Assembly: GCA_019843655.1 (NCBI GenBank)
Contig: JACDQD010000007.1
Location: 26,368,365-26,432,364, forward strand
Direction of reading: 5' to 3'
Origin: Lethocerus indicus
Taxonomy: Eukaryota; Arthropoda; Insecta; Hemiptera; Belostomatidae
DNA length: 64,000 nt
The notes beneath the pieces are model-generated. The model searched no databases. It was not told the origin of the DNA and saw nothing but the letters and a program-made list of their open reading frames with translations. Shown piece by piece: positions 39,401 through 52,914 of this stretch. The position numbers and the translations under genes were made by a program. Positions within the stretch are counted from its first letter, which is position 1; every line of letters starts with the position of its first letter.

Positions 39401-42400
39401 AAGGTCTTCGTCGATTGTCGGTATGTTGAGGTCATGGTGGTTTGTGTGGTTAGAAACATACCCGGGGGAGCATTAAGGATGGTACGAAGGACTTTTGACT
39501 GGAATCTGGATGCGAGCGATGTCGGATGTCTCGGTGGAACCCGATAGCTCTATACCGTATGTCCATGTCGGTTTAAGTATCGCTTTGTATACTGTCAGTT
39601 TGTTACTTAAGGTCAATTTTGATGTCCGTTTTAGTAACGGTCTTAAAAGTCCAAATTTTCGGTTGAAATCGTCGGGTATGGGGATTCCACTAATAGATCG
39701 TATATTAGTATTCGCTGGTCACTTGTGATCAGAGGAGTCAGAAGAACACGAAATCGACGGTTTTTTTTAATTATTATTTCTTCACCCTGGCCTTATCACT
39801 GTCTACCGACGTTGGGAGAAGGACGGTTTGGGGAAGTACTCCCCGACTAAAAACAGTCGGTTAAAACCGACTAAAACGGTGTAACAAATCTTAAAATTCG
39901 ATTTAAAACTATATAAAGTCCAGGTTTGTGGAAACTTGAAACGAGAGTTAAGTTACTATTCCTTATTTCTTTTTAACTTAACTTTTTTCTCCATTAAATA
40001 AATAAATACGAGTTACGCAGTTTTCCAAAATTTCTCCCCGTTTATTTGTTAGAAAGGCTACTATTATTATTATTATTATTAGGTAGGCTAGGGCAGGTTG
40101 GGTCTGTTTAACGGTACAGGTTGGAGTCGTCGCCGGCGCCAGAGACTCGTATTTCCGGTCCGAATTGACGATATCCAGGAGAAAGGCAGACACCCGGAGA
40201 TCCAAACCGGAGTAGCACAACTGTATATAATAGGACGAAACTGCGCTGATATACAACTCAATGTTAGTACCCGCAATACAACATTCGGTTGCAAGTTCGG
40301 TTAGACCGGTTTTAAACCCTCCAGAAATTATTTACAGGGAAATTTTCGGTTAGGGTTTGGAATAACACGGTAATCGTCATTTTTTCCAGTCGGACTCGCC
40401 CTAGACCGGTTTCGGTTGTTCGCCATCTTCGCCGGCCCTCGGTGGGCCTCCGAGCAATTTGTTTGTGTAACTTTATTTATCGGAATATGATTTCTAAATA
40501 TTTGGTTTTTTAATAGTGTATGAATGCAACAGTGCAGACTCACTGAAGTTGGCGAGCGGCAGAAATCGGTCTAGCAGACCAAAAAATGGTTCATGGTTTT
40601 TTTATTTAATGAAAGTAATTTGAAACGTACCAAGGAGCATTAAGGATGGTTCAAGCGATGTTCGATATCTTGGTGGAACCCCATAGTTCTATGCCGCATA
40701 CCTCTGTATCGGTTTTAATATGTCCTTGTATATTTTGAGTTTGTCGGCTAAGGTCAATTTTTATTCCTATTTCAGTAATGGCCTTAATAGTCCATCCTTT
40801 TGAGTTTATAATTTAAAACAGCGCAACTTTAAAAAGGCGGAATCGATTTAATTTCAACAGTTTCGAGACGGCACCGACATGCTAACATTTTGATATGGAC
40901 GTAAGATGACAGTTTCATTCACCGGTCGGCCAAGTTTTTTTTTCAACCCAACTCCTGTGAATTCGAATTCCATTTATTAATTTGCGGAATATCGCAAGGC
41001 ACTGAACGATTAGCGAAAGTGAAAACCGATAGAGAGAGAGAAAGAGAGAGAGCAGATAAAATTCCATTTGGCACCAGTTTTATCAGAATTATAGTTCAAT
41101 AGGGAATGATGAATGGATAAACGATTATCACTCATATTAGTAATAATTGTGCATTGAAAAACTGTTAAATTATTATCGAAATGAATATTGAATTTTTGAA
41201 ATAAAATACCATAAACTATACGTAACGTGCGTACAACGGAATTCAATATACGACCCTTATTTAAGACATGATAATAGCAGTTGTGGGAATCTGGTCCAAA
41301 TTTTGTTCTGATATAGTGAAAGCTTGTTGAAAGCCATATTATAGAATACCTGTTTTGTGGTCTGCGAGGGTTTGGAATACCGTAGATTCCGTGTGTTTCC
41401 GTCCGGTTTTGCTAAAGACCAAACCAGCGAGAGGAGACAGAAACACAGGAAATCTTCTATTATATGGTCTGAAGACGCCTTCTTCTGTTTTACAAGTAAT
41501 GTATCAATTCTTTGTGCTTAAACACTTTGTCGCCATTATAAGACTGTTCATTGTTTTCAGTTCATTCTCAACACTGCCCGGCGACTTTAAACTTTTAAAC
41601 TAATTTATTCCTCTCCCTCCTAGGCGCATTCTTGATATCTGTTTCTTCCTTCGTATCCGACCAAAACGCCCTATCCCTCCCCGTACCGCCGTATGGGTTG
41701 GCAAAAACCCCGCGTAGGCAGAACTTTAATCCACTCGTCCGGAGATAGTAGGGAAAAAAATCCTTCTCGAAGTAGCTGTATGAGCGCTGCTTGCAGAGTT
41801 GAGGTCGCGGTGAGTTAAAGTCTTAAGCCAGCTTATTCATTTTCCTTCCTTCTTAATGTCCTTCTTCCTTCTTTATTTCCTTTCTTTTTTTTTTTTATAA
41901 TTTTGTTTTTATTGTTCAGGACCGATGCAGGGCGAAGGTGGAGGAGTGCCTGAGGCGTGGACCGACGAGGCCCGTTTGCGGTACGGACGGCGTCACCTAC
42001 CCGACGAGGTGCCACTTGCTCAGGACCAAGTGCGACTCCTCGCCGCTGCTGGCGGTCAAGTTCAAAGGGAGATGCGGAGGTAAATAAACACCGATGCTGA
42101 GGTACAGTCCGATGCTTCTCAAGTGCGTACCAAGACAGAATCGAGCGCAATTTAAGATCGGCAGTTTCAGACTTGAACCGACTATTTCTTCAGAAATCAA
42201 TTCATTTATTCCTTGTACCTGTGTAGTTATAGTTAGATTCATAAAAGAAGACGTCACCCCCAGTGGTGGCAATTTTATGGCCGCGTAAGAAGATCTCTGC
42301 CAATTTAAGTCGACGTGGGGGGAGGGGATAATGGATGAGTGAAAGAATAAAGGGACTTAAAGAGAAAATTTGGATGATGAGAAAGGCCGGAATTAAATTT

Positions 42401-43772
42401 AGGGAAATTTGTGAATTCGTCAACTGTTGGTATGTTGAGGTAATTCTTAATTGTTGGGTCAGAGATATACCCGGAGGGGAGCATGGTTCGAAGTGTACTT
42501 CTTAGTGGAACCCCGTAGTTCTATTGCTTTGTACACTGTTAGTTTGTTGGGTGAGGTGAATTTCGATGTCAGTTCTAGTAGCGGTTTTAATAGTCCAAGT
42601 TTACGATTTTTCAGTTCTTGAGAGTCGGGTACGGGGATTCCACGTGAGTCTAGGTGTAGACCCCCACCTGCTCGGAGGTGGGAACAGGCATATCGTTGTT
42701 AGAAATCGAGGAAAATAATATAGGAATATATGTTTATGCGTATGCGTGAGAGTGCCCGTGTGTTTCTCCCCGAAAAGCGTCCCCGGTTCAGACAGACAGA
42801 TATCGCAATTAGGCAGGCGCCGCATATGAAAGGAGGATGTTCCGGGACCGCTTTCCCCCCAACCCTGCCCAGTCAGCACTAGCTGGGGCCACTTTCATTC
42901 CTCCCCGCTATAAACCGCTATACGGCGACGGCTCGGAATCGATGCGAATCTCTATAGCTGTCGATACCTCCAGGTCCCCAACCATAACAGATTCCTGAGT
43001 ACGCCCAGGACATTACTAAAGACAGTTCTTGATTCTCACTCTTCTGTCCGGCATGTCCTCGAAGTGTCACTCTCAATACTGCCTCATGACTTGTTCTTTT
43101 ACCTTAAATTCTGAACCAATTTATTCCTCTACATTGCGGGCCCATTCCCACCGTTGTCCAACCAGCGAAAAGAAACCCTTCCCTGCAACAGTAGTTATAA
43201 GGACTGTTTCTTCAGTTCATTCCATCTTCTGTGTATCTCGAAGAAGTATTCCAAATTAATGTATAAAGATGGTCAATTATAAATTTTCTGTAGGAAAGCA
43301 CATAATAAGATGAAAGTCCTAAGGAATAAATCAAATAAATCGTACATAAGAAATAGGGGGCACTTTGGCTATTGTAAAAATGCTTTCGACCTTCGAAATT
43401 TTTTTTCCCCCGATAATAAGAAAAAAAATCGAACTATAATGACATAATATCCGAAGGCCACCGGTGTATTCTGTGTGTGTGTATATAAGTCAGTTTGTTT
43501 GTCTGTTCACGGCCGAGTTATTCTATATAACTCTTTGCGGTCGGGCTCTCGCACGCCCTCGTTGTAGGCGACTGGCGACGCAGCTTCGGACTTGAATATA
43601 ATCACATTTCAGATACGGCAGTTTTAACCGCTATTATTTATTTCGATAAGTCGATGATAAATGTTTATGGGTCCAAACAGAAGGTTTGCCTCCGAAGAAG
43701 ATCGAAAAACCGGGGAGTTTTCATGCCGATGTCTGAAGCCTAATTGGACCTGAAACTATCCATAAAATGCAG

Positions 43773-43826
<54 letters not shown>

Positions 43827-46800
43827 CCTAATATAATTATACAAAGAAATATGTGTTAATAGGCCATAGGCGAAAGTATAGGAATGGAAACAAAAAAAAT
43901 TCCATTTGGCTCCTGTTCTGTCGGTATTACAGTTCTATGGGGAATGCTGAATTGATAAATGATGTTCCAGTGTCTCTTTCTACACATATTTTCATAATAA
44001 TTTATTAATAATTATAGATTGAAAAACTACTTGTTTTTTTCTCTCCCTCTTCGCTTGTATACCGCAATTGGCAATTTCGGGCGTTACGCGCTCTATTGAA
44101 GACCACCATAATTCGGATTTTAGCCTAAAAATTTATCGAAGAAATCATCGCGTGGCACGACTATTGTGGATGACGGTCGCGATTTGTTGCTTTCTGTAAT
44201 ATGGCGTGAGGATTTTTCATGTTTTTTTTGGAAATCGCCCGAATCTGGGCTCCATCCAGAAGGGTTTTATCCTTCTGGGTCCCTCCAGGGTGTGTCATCC
44301 CCGCATCCGACGTTTCGCGACTGTTACCGCTGTTCCGCAACTTCAGTGGAACCGACCGAAGAGTTTTACACTATAGGGGGTTGTGAAACAAAAAACTTCT
44401 TTTGCGATGTACGGCGTTCTCGTGTCATTCGCGCTTTGAATTTCATTATTGTTTTATTTCTCTTTTTGTTTTAGGCGCTCCAATACATATTTATGTATTG
44501 TGTAATAGTTTTAAAATTTGTCGTAACGCCCTCCCTCCGTCCCCGCCATCGCGCGCGACGCGGCTTGTCCGTACGCAGGACGGCGTTCGACGCGCCCGCG
44601 CCTATTTAATAATTTATATTCGGTTGGCGCCTCCCCGGCGTCGCAGCCCGGTTATAGATTTATATCATAAACTGGCGACGAGGAAGATTAACAAATATAA
44701 TAAACAGTAGGAGGGGGGCTGGGTCCTACGCCGACTGCATAGACAAAGGGAAGAGGGGGGGCCTCCCTAGACACTATCACTCGCTATTCCCCACCATTCA
44801 GTCTGATCACCACCGGAATCCATAATAGATCCACGGTCTTAATCCCATCCTGGGTATCCTGCAGGAGGATGAGGAGGAGCCTCCTCCTACCTATATTACA
44901 TTATATGGATTTTTGTTGTTATTTTTGTACAATGAATAGAATAAGTACAAATGCTGTATGTATTTCTTCATATGCGTATCGCGATAAAAGAAACCACCCG
45001 ATGATGGCACTTTTGACACACGAACAATTATGGTCCGAGGGCTAAGAAGATCTCTAGGCCAACGGCGTTTAAACCGACGCGTGGGCGGGGGGGGTGATAC
45101 TGGATTGGTAAGAGAGGAAAGGGACTGAACGAGTGGATTAGGATGAGGAGAAAGGCGGGAGTGGAACTTGAGGAACCGGGATTTTGCGACTTCGTCGACT
45201 GTCGGTATGTTGAGGTCATGGTGGATTGTGTGGTTAAAAACATACCCGGGGGGATAATTAAGGATGGTACGAAGGACTTTTGACTGGAATCTCTGGATTC
45301 GAGCGATGTCGGATGTCTGGGTGGTACGCTATAGCATACCGTATGTCCGTGTCGGTTTAAGTATCGCTTTGTATATTGTCAGTTTGTTACTTAAGGCCCT
45401 AAAACAGAAATGAAGACGTAACGCGATATGACCGTCGTGTGCAACCGTGCAGAATACGAAAGCTGTCGGTCGAACGTTCCAGGAACAGGAGCAGACGAGT
45501 CAGCTCTTTGCGGCCCTCTTCGATTTCACGACTGGTCTAAGCGCTACAGAAAAAAAAGATATTAACCTATAATGAAATTGTCCTACTGTATAATTTTTCC
45601 CGACGCGTTAAAAGAAAGAAATTTTCGAAAGCTTCAAGACTCACATTTCTAACTTTATCCCCCCCGCGTCGGTCTAAAAAAAGTGCCATCTTTGGGTGGT
45701 TCCTTTTATCACGAAATACATGTGAAAAAAATACATATAGCATTTGTACTTATAACATTCAATGTTGATTGTACAAAATAAAAAAAGGTTAAAAAAACAA
45801 ATTTCTAACTTGGCCCGGAGACCCAATATCGAAACCTATTGGGCCCGTCTCTCTCTCAATTGGGCCCAAGTTATATTATTTATTTGCCAGAAAATTAGCA
45901 CTAATTCTTATTATTGCGACAACGCGCCATTTTGTGGGAATATCGGTTGGGTTGACTCCCGGCTGTTCCTCAATTTTTCCTATTTTTGGAAACCACCCGA
46001 GCGGGTTCAAATCGGAAGGATCCTAGGAGGGAAAGTGCTAAAATGCCCGATGTCCTGTACGAATTGTATTGTTGTTTGAACCTTAAACAGAAATAAAAAT
46101 ACCGTAGACGTGTTTCTGTCTACCTCTCGCTGGTTCGGTCTTTTGCTAGACCGGTTTCGCATCTTCAGTAGTAGCGGTGTGAATAATTTTGACCAAACCG
46201 GCGAGAGGAGAGAGAAACACGCGGAATCTAAGGTATTCCAACCCCTCGCAGACCACAAAACGGGTATTCTATTCTTCTTCCGACGTTTCGGAACGCATAG
46301 GGGTTCCATCATCAGGCTCCGGCCATATGGGGTATCCTTAATCCTCTTGGGATTATGACTTGTCTGTTTCCCTTATTACTAGTAACCAACCAGTTTGTTT
46401 TGTCTATATTGCCTCCCTGATTATCCCGCCTTACTAGTTATTTTCAACCACCGATAATTTCAAATCAATTCAATTTAGACCTGCGGACATTGGGGTTAGA
46501 AATTGAAACTGTTCTGGAAATATAAAAATAAATTGGGTTCTATGAAATATTGACCGTTGTGTGATGGAGGGGGGGGAGGGAGGTCTCATATCTGCTCAGT
46601 CCGTCTTATCGCGGTCCCGTTTCCCTTTCTGATTCGGCCGCTAGCGCCTCTCGCCTATTATATCCTGCTGAAAAAACAGAGATATATTATTTCCTAGGAA
46701 ACCGCCGATTAGCGGACTATTTAAAAAAATCTACCAGGAATCAAAAAAGAAAAAGAAACGCGGCCAAACTGCGACCATACTAAGCGTTGCGGACGGCGAT

Positions 46801-49800
46801 TAAACGAAGTGAGCCCCCCCCTGCCATGCTCGAGATATTACTGACATGTTTCGTAGTTTTTGCGATATCCTATCTCCTCTAGCCGTTTAACTAGACCGGT
46901 TTCGGCTGTTCGCCATTTTCAGTAGCTCTATTTTGTCAGAAGGGTTCTCTGCGAGCGAAACAACCTCAAAATCATTTGTAGGGAAACATCCTAAATGTTT
47001 GTGGTGGAAATTTGGAAAAAAACGAGTTTTTTCTATTGGGTTGGGGAGAAATAAATTGTGCGAATTTTCTATTGTAGGATCTTCTCTCTGTCTCCTCTCG
47101 GTGGTCTGATATTCTGCTGTACCGGTTTCGGCTGTTAGCCATCATCGGTTCTATTATGCCACAAGGGCGGTATATGGCTCTCTTCTGTGAGCAGAAAGAA
47201 GTATCCAAATTAGTTGTGGACATTTGAAAAAATGTGTGCTAGGCTCAAAGACTTTATCTCTTGGATTGGGCAGAAATGAATTGTGCGAATTTTCAATTTT
47301 ATTGAACAATATATTGTCCATATGATCTTCTGTCTCCTCCAGCCGGTTTGGTGTTTTGCAAGACCGCTTTAGGCTGTTCGCCATTTTCGATAGCTCTATT
47401 TTGTCAGCAGGGCGGTAAGTCTCTCTTCTGCGACCAAAAAATACTCAAAGTAATTTATAGGGAAATATCCATCTTTTTGTGGACGTTAGGGAAAAGGAAG
47501 AGTTTATCTGTCGTGTTTTTGACGAATTTTCCATTTTATCGAACAAAATATTGTCCGCAGGATCTTCTATCACCTCTAGCCGTTTTGCCGGTCTTTTGCT
47601 AGAACGGTTTCGGCTGTTCGCCATCTTCAGTAGTAGTGACATCATGTCCGCAATGTCATTTCACTTTGACTGTGGAGGTTGTCTCGTTATACCTTCTTTG
47701 TTTTATTGGGGTATTTGCAGGCACCGAGCTTCTTAAAATAGGGTGAATTTGGAATCACTGTGAGAGTCTATTTTCTCATTTATCAGTGTCTCTTCTTGAA
47801 TACCTCCATGTTCCCAACAATCTACATTTCCTTGCTTTTTGTTACGCAGACGGATTAGTTTTAAGGAGCTCTTAACTATGCGTTATTTGTAGCTATTTAA
47901 CATGCGTGTGACGAGAACGTTGTAAAACCTAGTTTGTACCGGCACGAAGTTACATTAAACTAAAATGCGATTTCTATTCGAAATCGAACTGTTGAAGGAC
48001 GGTTGTTTTATTTTTCAACACTATTTTTCCTCCACTTGCGACATTCGCATTTGCGAAACAAAAAAGTAAATCGAAACGCAGCCTGGGACGCGTACGTGTG
48101 CAGGCGAATATATTTGTATATATTGTAATTCAATTATGCAAATGAAATATTTTATTTACCAGCTTACTTAGCGTTAATTGCCTACTTGTTATTACCGGTT
48201 ATCATTTCTGTTTTGGCACCGTTCGGCCACGTCCGCCTCTGATGACTCGGTTTATGTCCCCCGCCGGGAAATAATGGAGTACGCGTCGTCCACTAGTAAG
48301 TTCAGAATACGAAATTATCCTCCATTCTATGCGTTCTTAGGCGTTCGTTGTATAAGTCCCCATACCTGACTCAAAAGGATCGACTTAAACAGAAAATTTG
48401 GACTCTTAAGGCCATTATTAAAACGGACATCAAAATTGACCTTAAGTAACAAACTGACAATTTACAAAGCGATACTTAAGCCGACATGGACACACGGTAT
48501 AGGTATAGAGGAGCTATGGGGTTCCACCGAGACATCCGACATCGCTCGAATCCAGAGATTCCAGTCAAAAGTCCTTCGTACCATCCTTCGTACCATGCTC
48601 CCCCCGGGTATGTTTCTAACCAGACAATCCACCATGACCTCAACATACCGACAGTCGACGAAGTCGCAAATTCCCGGTTCCTGAAGTTCCACTCCCGCCA
48701 TTCCCCTCATCCTAATCCACTCGTTTAGTCCCTTTCCTTTCTTACCCATCCATTATCCCCCCCGCTTCATCACTTGACCGCTTTATAAAACTTGATGAAC
48801 TTCGGCAAAGACATTCTACAGGATGGAACAGACTTTATAAAACAAAAGTTATAATTGTGTTCGGAGCCGAACTGAATGGTAATGTTACCTGTCGGTAAAT
48901 GCAAAATCAGTAGTACGTTTTGTCCTAATTAAAAAGTTAACTCTAAAGAGATCTTTTTTTACTGAACGCAGGTCCGTATAATTTTAATCTGTAATGAGTT
49001 GTGTGTGCGCGCGTGTTGTGCACCAGATGCACCATTTCCTTTATTATCTGTCTTCCTCAGATAAATTGTATCTTCGGTCTCTTCTCTGAGGCTCCGTTTC
49101 AGGTCAAAATATTTTTATTCTGTCTTTCCCAAAAGAGGCATTTTAAAAATTTATTTTCGGTTGTCGAAAATAAATTTAAAATATGGAAACGGGGGGAGGG
49201 ACGGTTGAAAATTTCCCTAAAAACCTGTTCATAAAATCTAAAAATTCGGAGACAAACACGCGAAAAATATACATGCATCGATTGCACTTATAACTGTAAA
49301 AGTTGTTTGCGCAAAATAAAAAAAAAGTAAAAAAAAATATAGTTGCTTGCTGTTCTATTTTGCAGAGAAGAGGTCCTGCTGGGAGGAAGAGATGCGAGTC
49401 TCTGTCGGTTCTGAAGGAGGAGGCGGAGGCGGTGGTGGAGGCGGAGGCGGTGGTGGAGGCCCCGGGGTTTACACCCCCAGGTGCTTGCCGGACGGCAGCT
49501 ACGCCCCGCTCCAGTGCCACAACGCCACAAACATCTGCTGGTGTTCCACACCGAACGGAAAGCCGATCAACAGCACCGTCCTGCGAAACCAGATACCGGA
49601 CTGCGATCGCCGGGGTACGGTGAAAGCGACGGAAAGTTGAAAACCGCGAGTCCCGACTGTCGTCCATTCTGGTCTGCCACAGCATTGATATTAAAAGGGT
49701 CGCATTTGACTTAGAAATCTTTTAACAATGATCATCACTAAGTAGCAAAGTGGACTGATGGGAAAACTCCAAATACAATGTACGTTTCATCAAGCATGTA

Positions 49801-52800
49801 ATTATTGATCAAGCCATATCGTAATAATCTTGTTGAAACTAATACATTCATTAGTTGATTTATATTATTTTGATGTTGATTATGATGATATTTTTCAATT
49901 TGTCTGGCAAAAGACCAAACCGGCGAGAGGAGACAGAAACACCACAAACCTTCACATGTTTCACATGCTTGATGAAACGTACATTGTATTTGAATTTTTC
50001 CCATCAGTCTAGTTTGCTATCTTCACTTAGTAGTGATCATTGTTATAAGATTTCTAAATCAATTCGGACCATTTCAAAATCAAATACCACCCTTTTAAAT
50101 ACATTTGGCATCGCGTTTTCGTGCCTCATAAAATTAACCCCTCGGCCGTACACGATATCTGCCAATTGCGCGAGCTAACAAGAAAGTCGGTCGTGCGCCA
50201 CCTTCGTACATACTTTGCAAGCTCTCGATGGATTTTTTTTCAATGGCGAGGGATCCATATGTTTCGTAAAGTGACCCCAATGTTTCACCTGTAGCCTCAT
50301 CGGTATATCCCCGCGGTTTTCGCTTACGGCACAAATTCTTTACCGCGAGTCGGACTCGCGGTTATAGGCCAAAGGGTTAATTAGCTGAAATTGTCGATTT
50401 TAAGCGCACAATCGATCCAATAATTTCTCCGCTATTCTTCGGTGTTGCAGGCAAATTGAGAAAAGATGCGGGCTCGAGACGGCGAAAACAACGAAGAGGT
50501 AAATAGCGTTATGGCTGATTTTCTTCTAGTTAGTCTAGTAAGCATAATAAAACCATAATAATAATGCGTCTGTTCGTGTCAAATGTGTGAATCTTGCCGG
50601 GACTAAATACAACGACGCCATCTACAGACGGGGACAATTTCTTCTCCAATGGCGTATCTGTAATTCGTACTTAAAATTTCATGCAAAACTAGAAACTACC
50701 GATGCGTTATAAAATATGGCCCGGAATACCACTGGGAATGGATTTAGTCTATAGTTTTTTTTTAGGCTGAACTTAGTTTTAAAGCCCCGTCTATTTACAT
50801 TAAATGTATTAGGGCGTCCCATAAGTTTCTTCTCCCCATCACTTCAATGACTATAACTGCCTTCGTTTATATTTACATTCAATCTGATCTCTCTTATCCA
50901 TTTATGACACGTACGTTTCAGTTGTCCCGGAGCTCTTTCAAAGTGCGTTTCGTCGGTGACAAAGTGTCTTTTAAAATTTTTTCCGGCACCGTTCAATACG
51001 AGAGCCAAAAGAAGCATTTGCGGCAGGTTACGTTTCGTTGTTTTAAAAAAGGTACACAAGCATTTAATCAAGACGGGATATGTGAATCGGATAATATTGT
51101 GTATTAATTTCGCTCCAGAAATGGAAAAAACTTACGGGACACCCTAATAATTTGCCATCTTGTTTACGCAGACCTTAAACCAATTGTCTGAAAATACGGC
51201 TTATCGTTTCTATCATTTCTTTAAATCCCCTCCAGCTCAATTATGTCTCTATTCTGAATTTTTCGTCAACACAATTTGAATGATAAGAAAGAAAAAAACA
51301 TTTTCAGATTGCGGCAAACAGGAGCGGACGAATTTCATGCGCAATCTGATAACCATGATACACACGGAATATTCGAGAGCTATGGACAGTAACGGTGAGA
51401 AAATCCTCTACTGTGAAATTGTGGTTTCTACAATAACATTTAGCATTGCATTAATGCAGGTATAAAATCTATCTTTCGGGCGTATAATGTAATGTAGGAA
51501 AATTCGGATAAAATAAGCAGCATGACAAGCGTTAAAATGAATTATAAAAAAGCATAATTTAATTATTCTATCCTAATCGAAGCACGTGGAATCCCCATAC
51601 CCGACTCGAACATTTGGACTTTAACACCATTACTAAAACGGACATCAAGTAATTGACCTTAAGTAAAAAACTGACAGTAAACAAAGCGATACTTAAACTG
51701 ACATGGACATACGGTATAGAGCTATGGGGTTCCACCTAGACATCCGACATCGCTCAAATCCAGAGATTCCAGTCAAAAGTCCTTCGCGTACCATCCTTAA
51801 TGCTCCCCCGGGTATGTTTCTAACCGAACAATCCATAATGACCTCAACATACCGACAGTCGACGAAGTCGCAAAATCACGTTTCCTTAAATTCCACTCCC
51901 GCCTCTCTCCACGTCCAAATCCACACTCTTTCAGTCCCTTTCCTCTTCAGACCCACCCGTTATCCCAAACGCCACTGGCCAAGAGACTTTCTGTAGGCCG
52001 GATACAGGTCAAAAGTACCATCACTGGATGGCGTCTTTATCGAGCGAAGCAAGTCAAACCAGTCAAACAAACCGCTATCGTACCTATAACTAGTAATAGT
52101 TGATTGTACAATAAAGTTTAAAAAAAAAATTCACCGCGGATTCTTTTTTATTTCCCCTCCAGCGTCCGCCATGATGGAAGAAGGAGGGCCGATAACGTGG
52201 AAATTCAAAACGCTGGACTTGGACAAGAACGAAAGCCTCTCGGTGAACGAGTACAGGGGGATGAGGCGTATCGTGAAGAGGGTGATCAAGCCGAAGAAGT
52301 GCTCCAGGTCTTTCATCAGGATGTGCGACGCGGACAGGGACAAGCTCATCACGAAAGCCGAATGGATGGCCTGCCGTGAGTTACATTTATTATTGCTGTT
52401 ATTATAAATACGGCTGGATGCGCGGTACAGAGCGTGGTCAGTATGTCCAAACAGTCTTGTCCCTAAGCCCGCTCTCACTTTATATATGTCTCCACCATTA
52501 ACATATTTTTTTAATACAATTTTTTTTAACCCTCTATGGGCCCGTGTAACTTTCAGGCCACATTTCAATTTATCGAGATTTTACCAAATAATTATAGCTT
52601 TTTTCGTCAGATGGCACATAAATCTTAATCTTATAACGTTGTCAAGACAACCGATATCAATTTTTTTTCATTCGCATATATAGGTTTATAATTGCTGATT
52701 TTTCGTTCCCCCAATTTCTTTTGGATTTATTAAAATTCGGCCCATAGAGGGTTAAATTAATCAAAACTGGTGTCTGTCGTGAAAAAATCGAACATGTAGC

Positions 52801-52860
52801 ACCTAATAAATGAAAAAATAAATTCCCAGTGATTCCATATTCACACATTTGATAAGCCAC

Positions 52861-52914
<54 letters not shown>

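Larger units (their letters stand above)
12252..41919 (+). other. SMOC intron 1 (29.7 kb), residual content
   Basis: Beyond the elements listed separately, the intron has unassigned stretches at about 14.2-16.5, 17.7-19.2, 20.9-22.4, 25.0-26.2, 27.6-30.6, 32.7-33.1 and 35.0-35.9 kb. They hold AT-rich sequence, CT-rich runs (16080-16240, 33190-33380, 36515-36555), a GAA run (21281-21301) and relics of a loosely conserved TTCTGAACTAATTTATTCCTC-type repeat (near 21.68, 26.19 and 34.39 kb, and beyond the intron's main body at 41.60 and 43.11 kb). No nested gene was recognised. Confidence 0.6.
42080..49365 (+). other. SMOC intron 2 (7.3 kb), residual content
   Basis: Outside the listed elements, 42.7-43.7, 44.0-44.9, 46.3-46.9, 47.7-48.3 and 48.8-49.3 kb show no gene or RNA structure. 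A short GC-rich segment lies at 44.52-44.65 kb. Confidence 0.6.

Noticed and set aside
41833..42150. 105-codon minus-strand frame
   Set aside because: It is antisense to the Kazal exon.
49176..49685. 169-codon minus-strand frame
   Set aside because: It is the antisense shadow of the GC-rich exon 3 with its poly-Gly codons; it has no domain.
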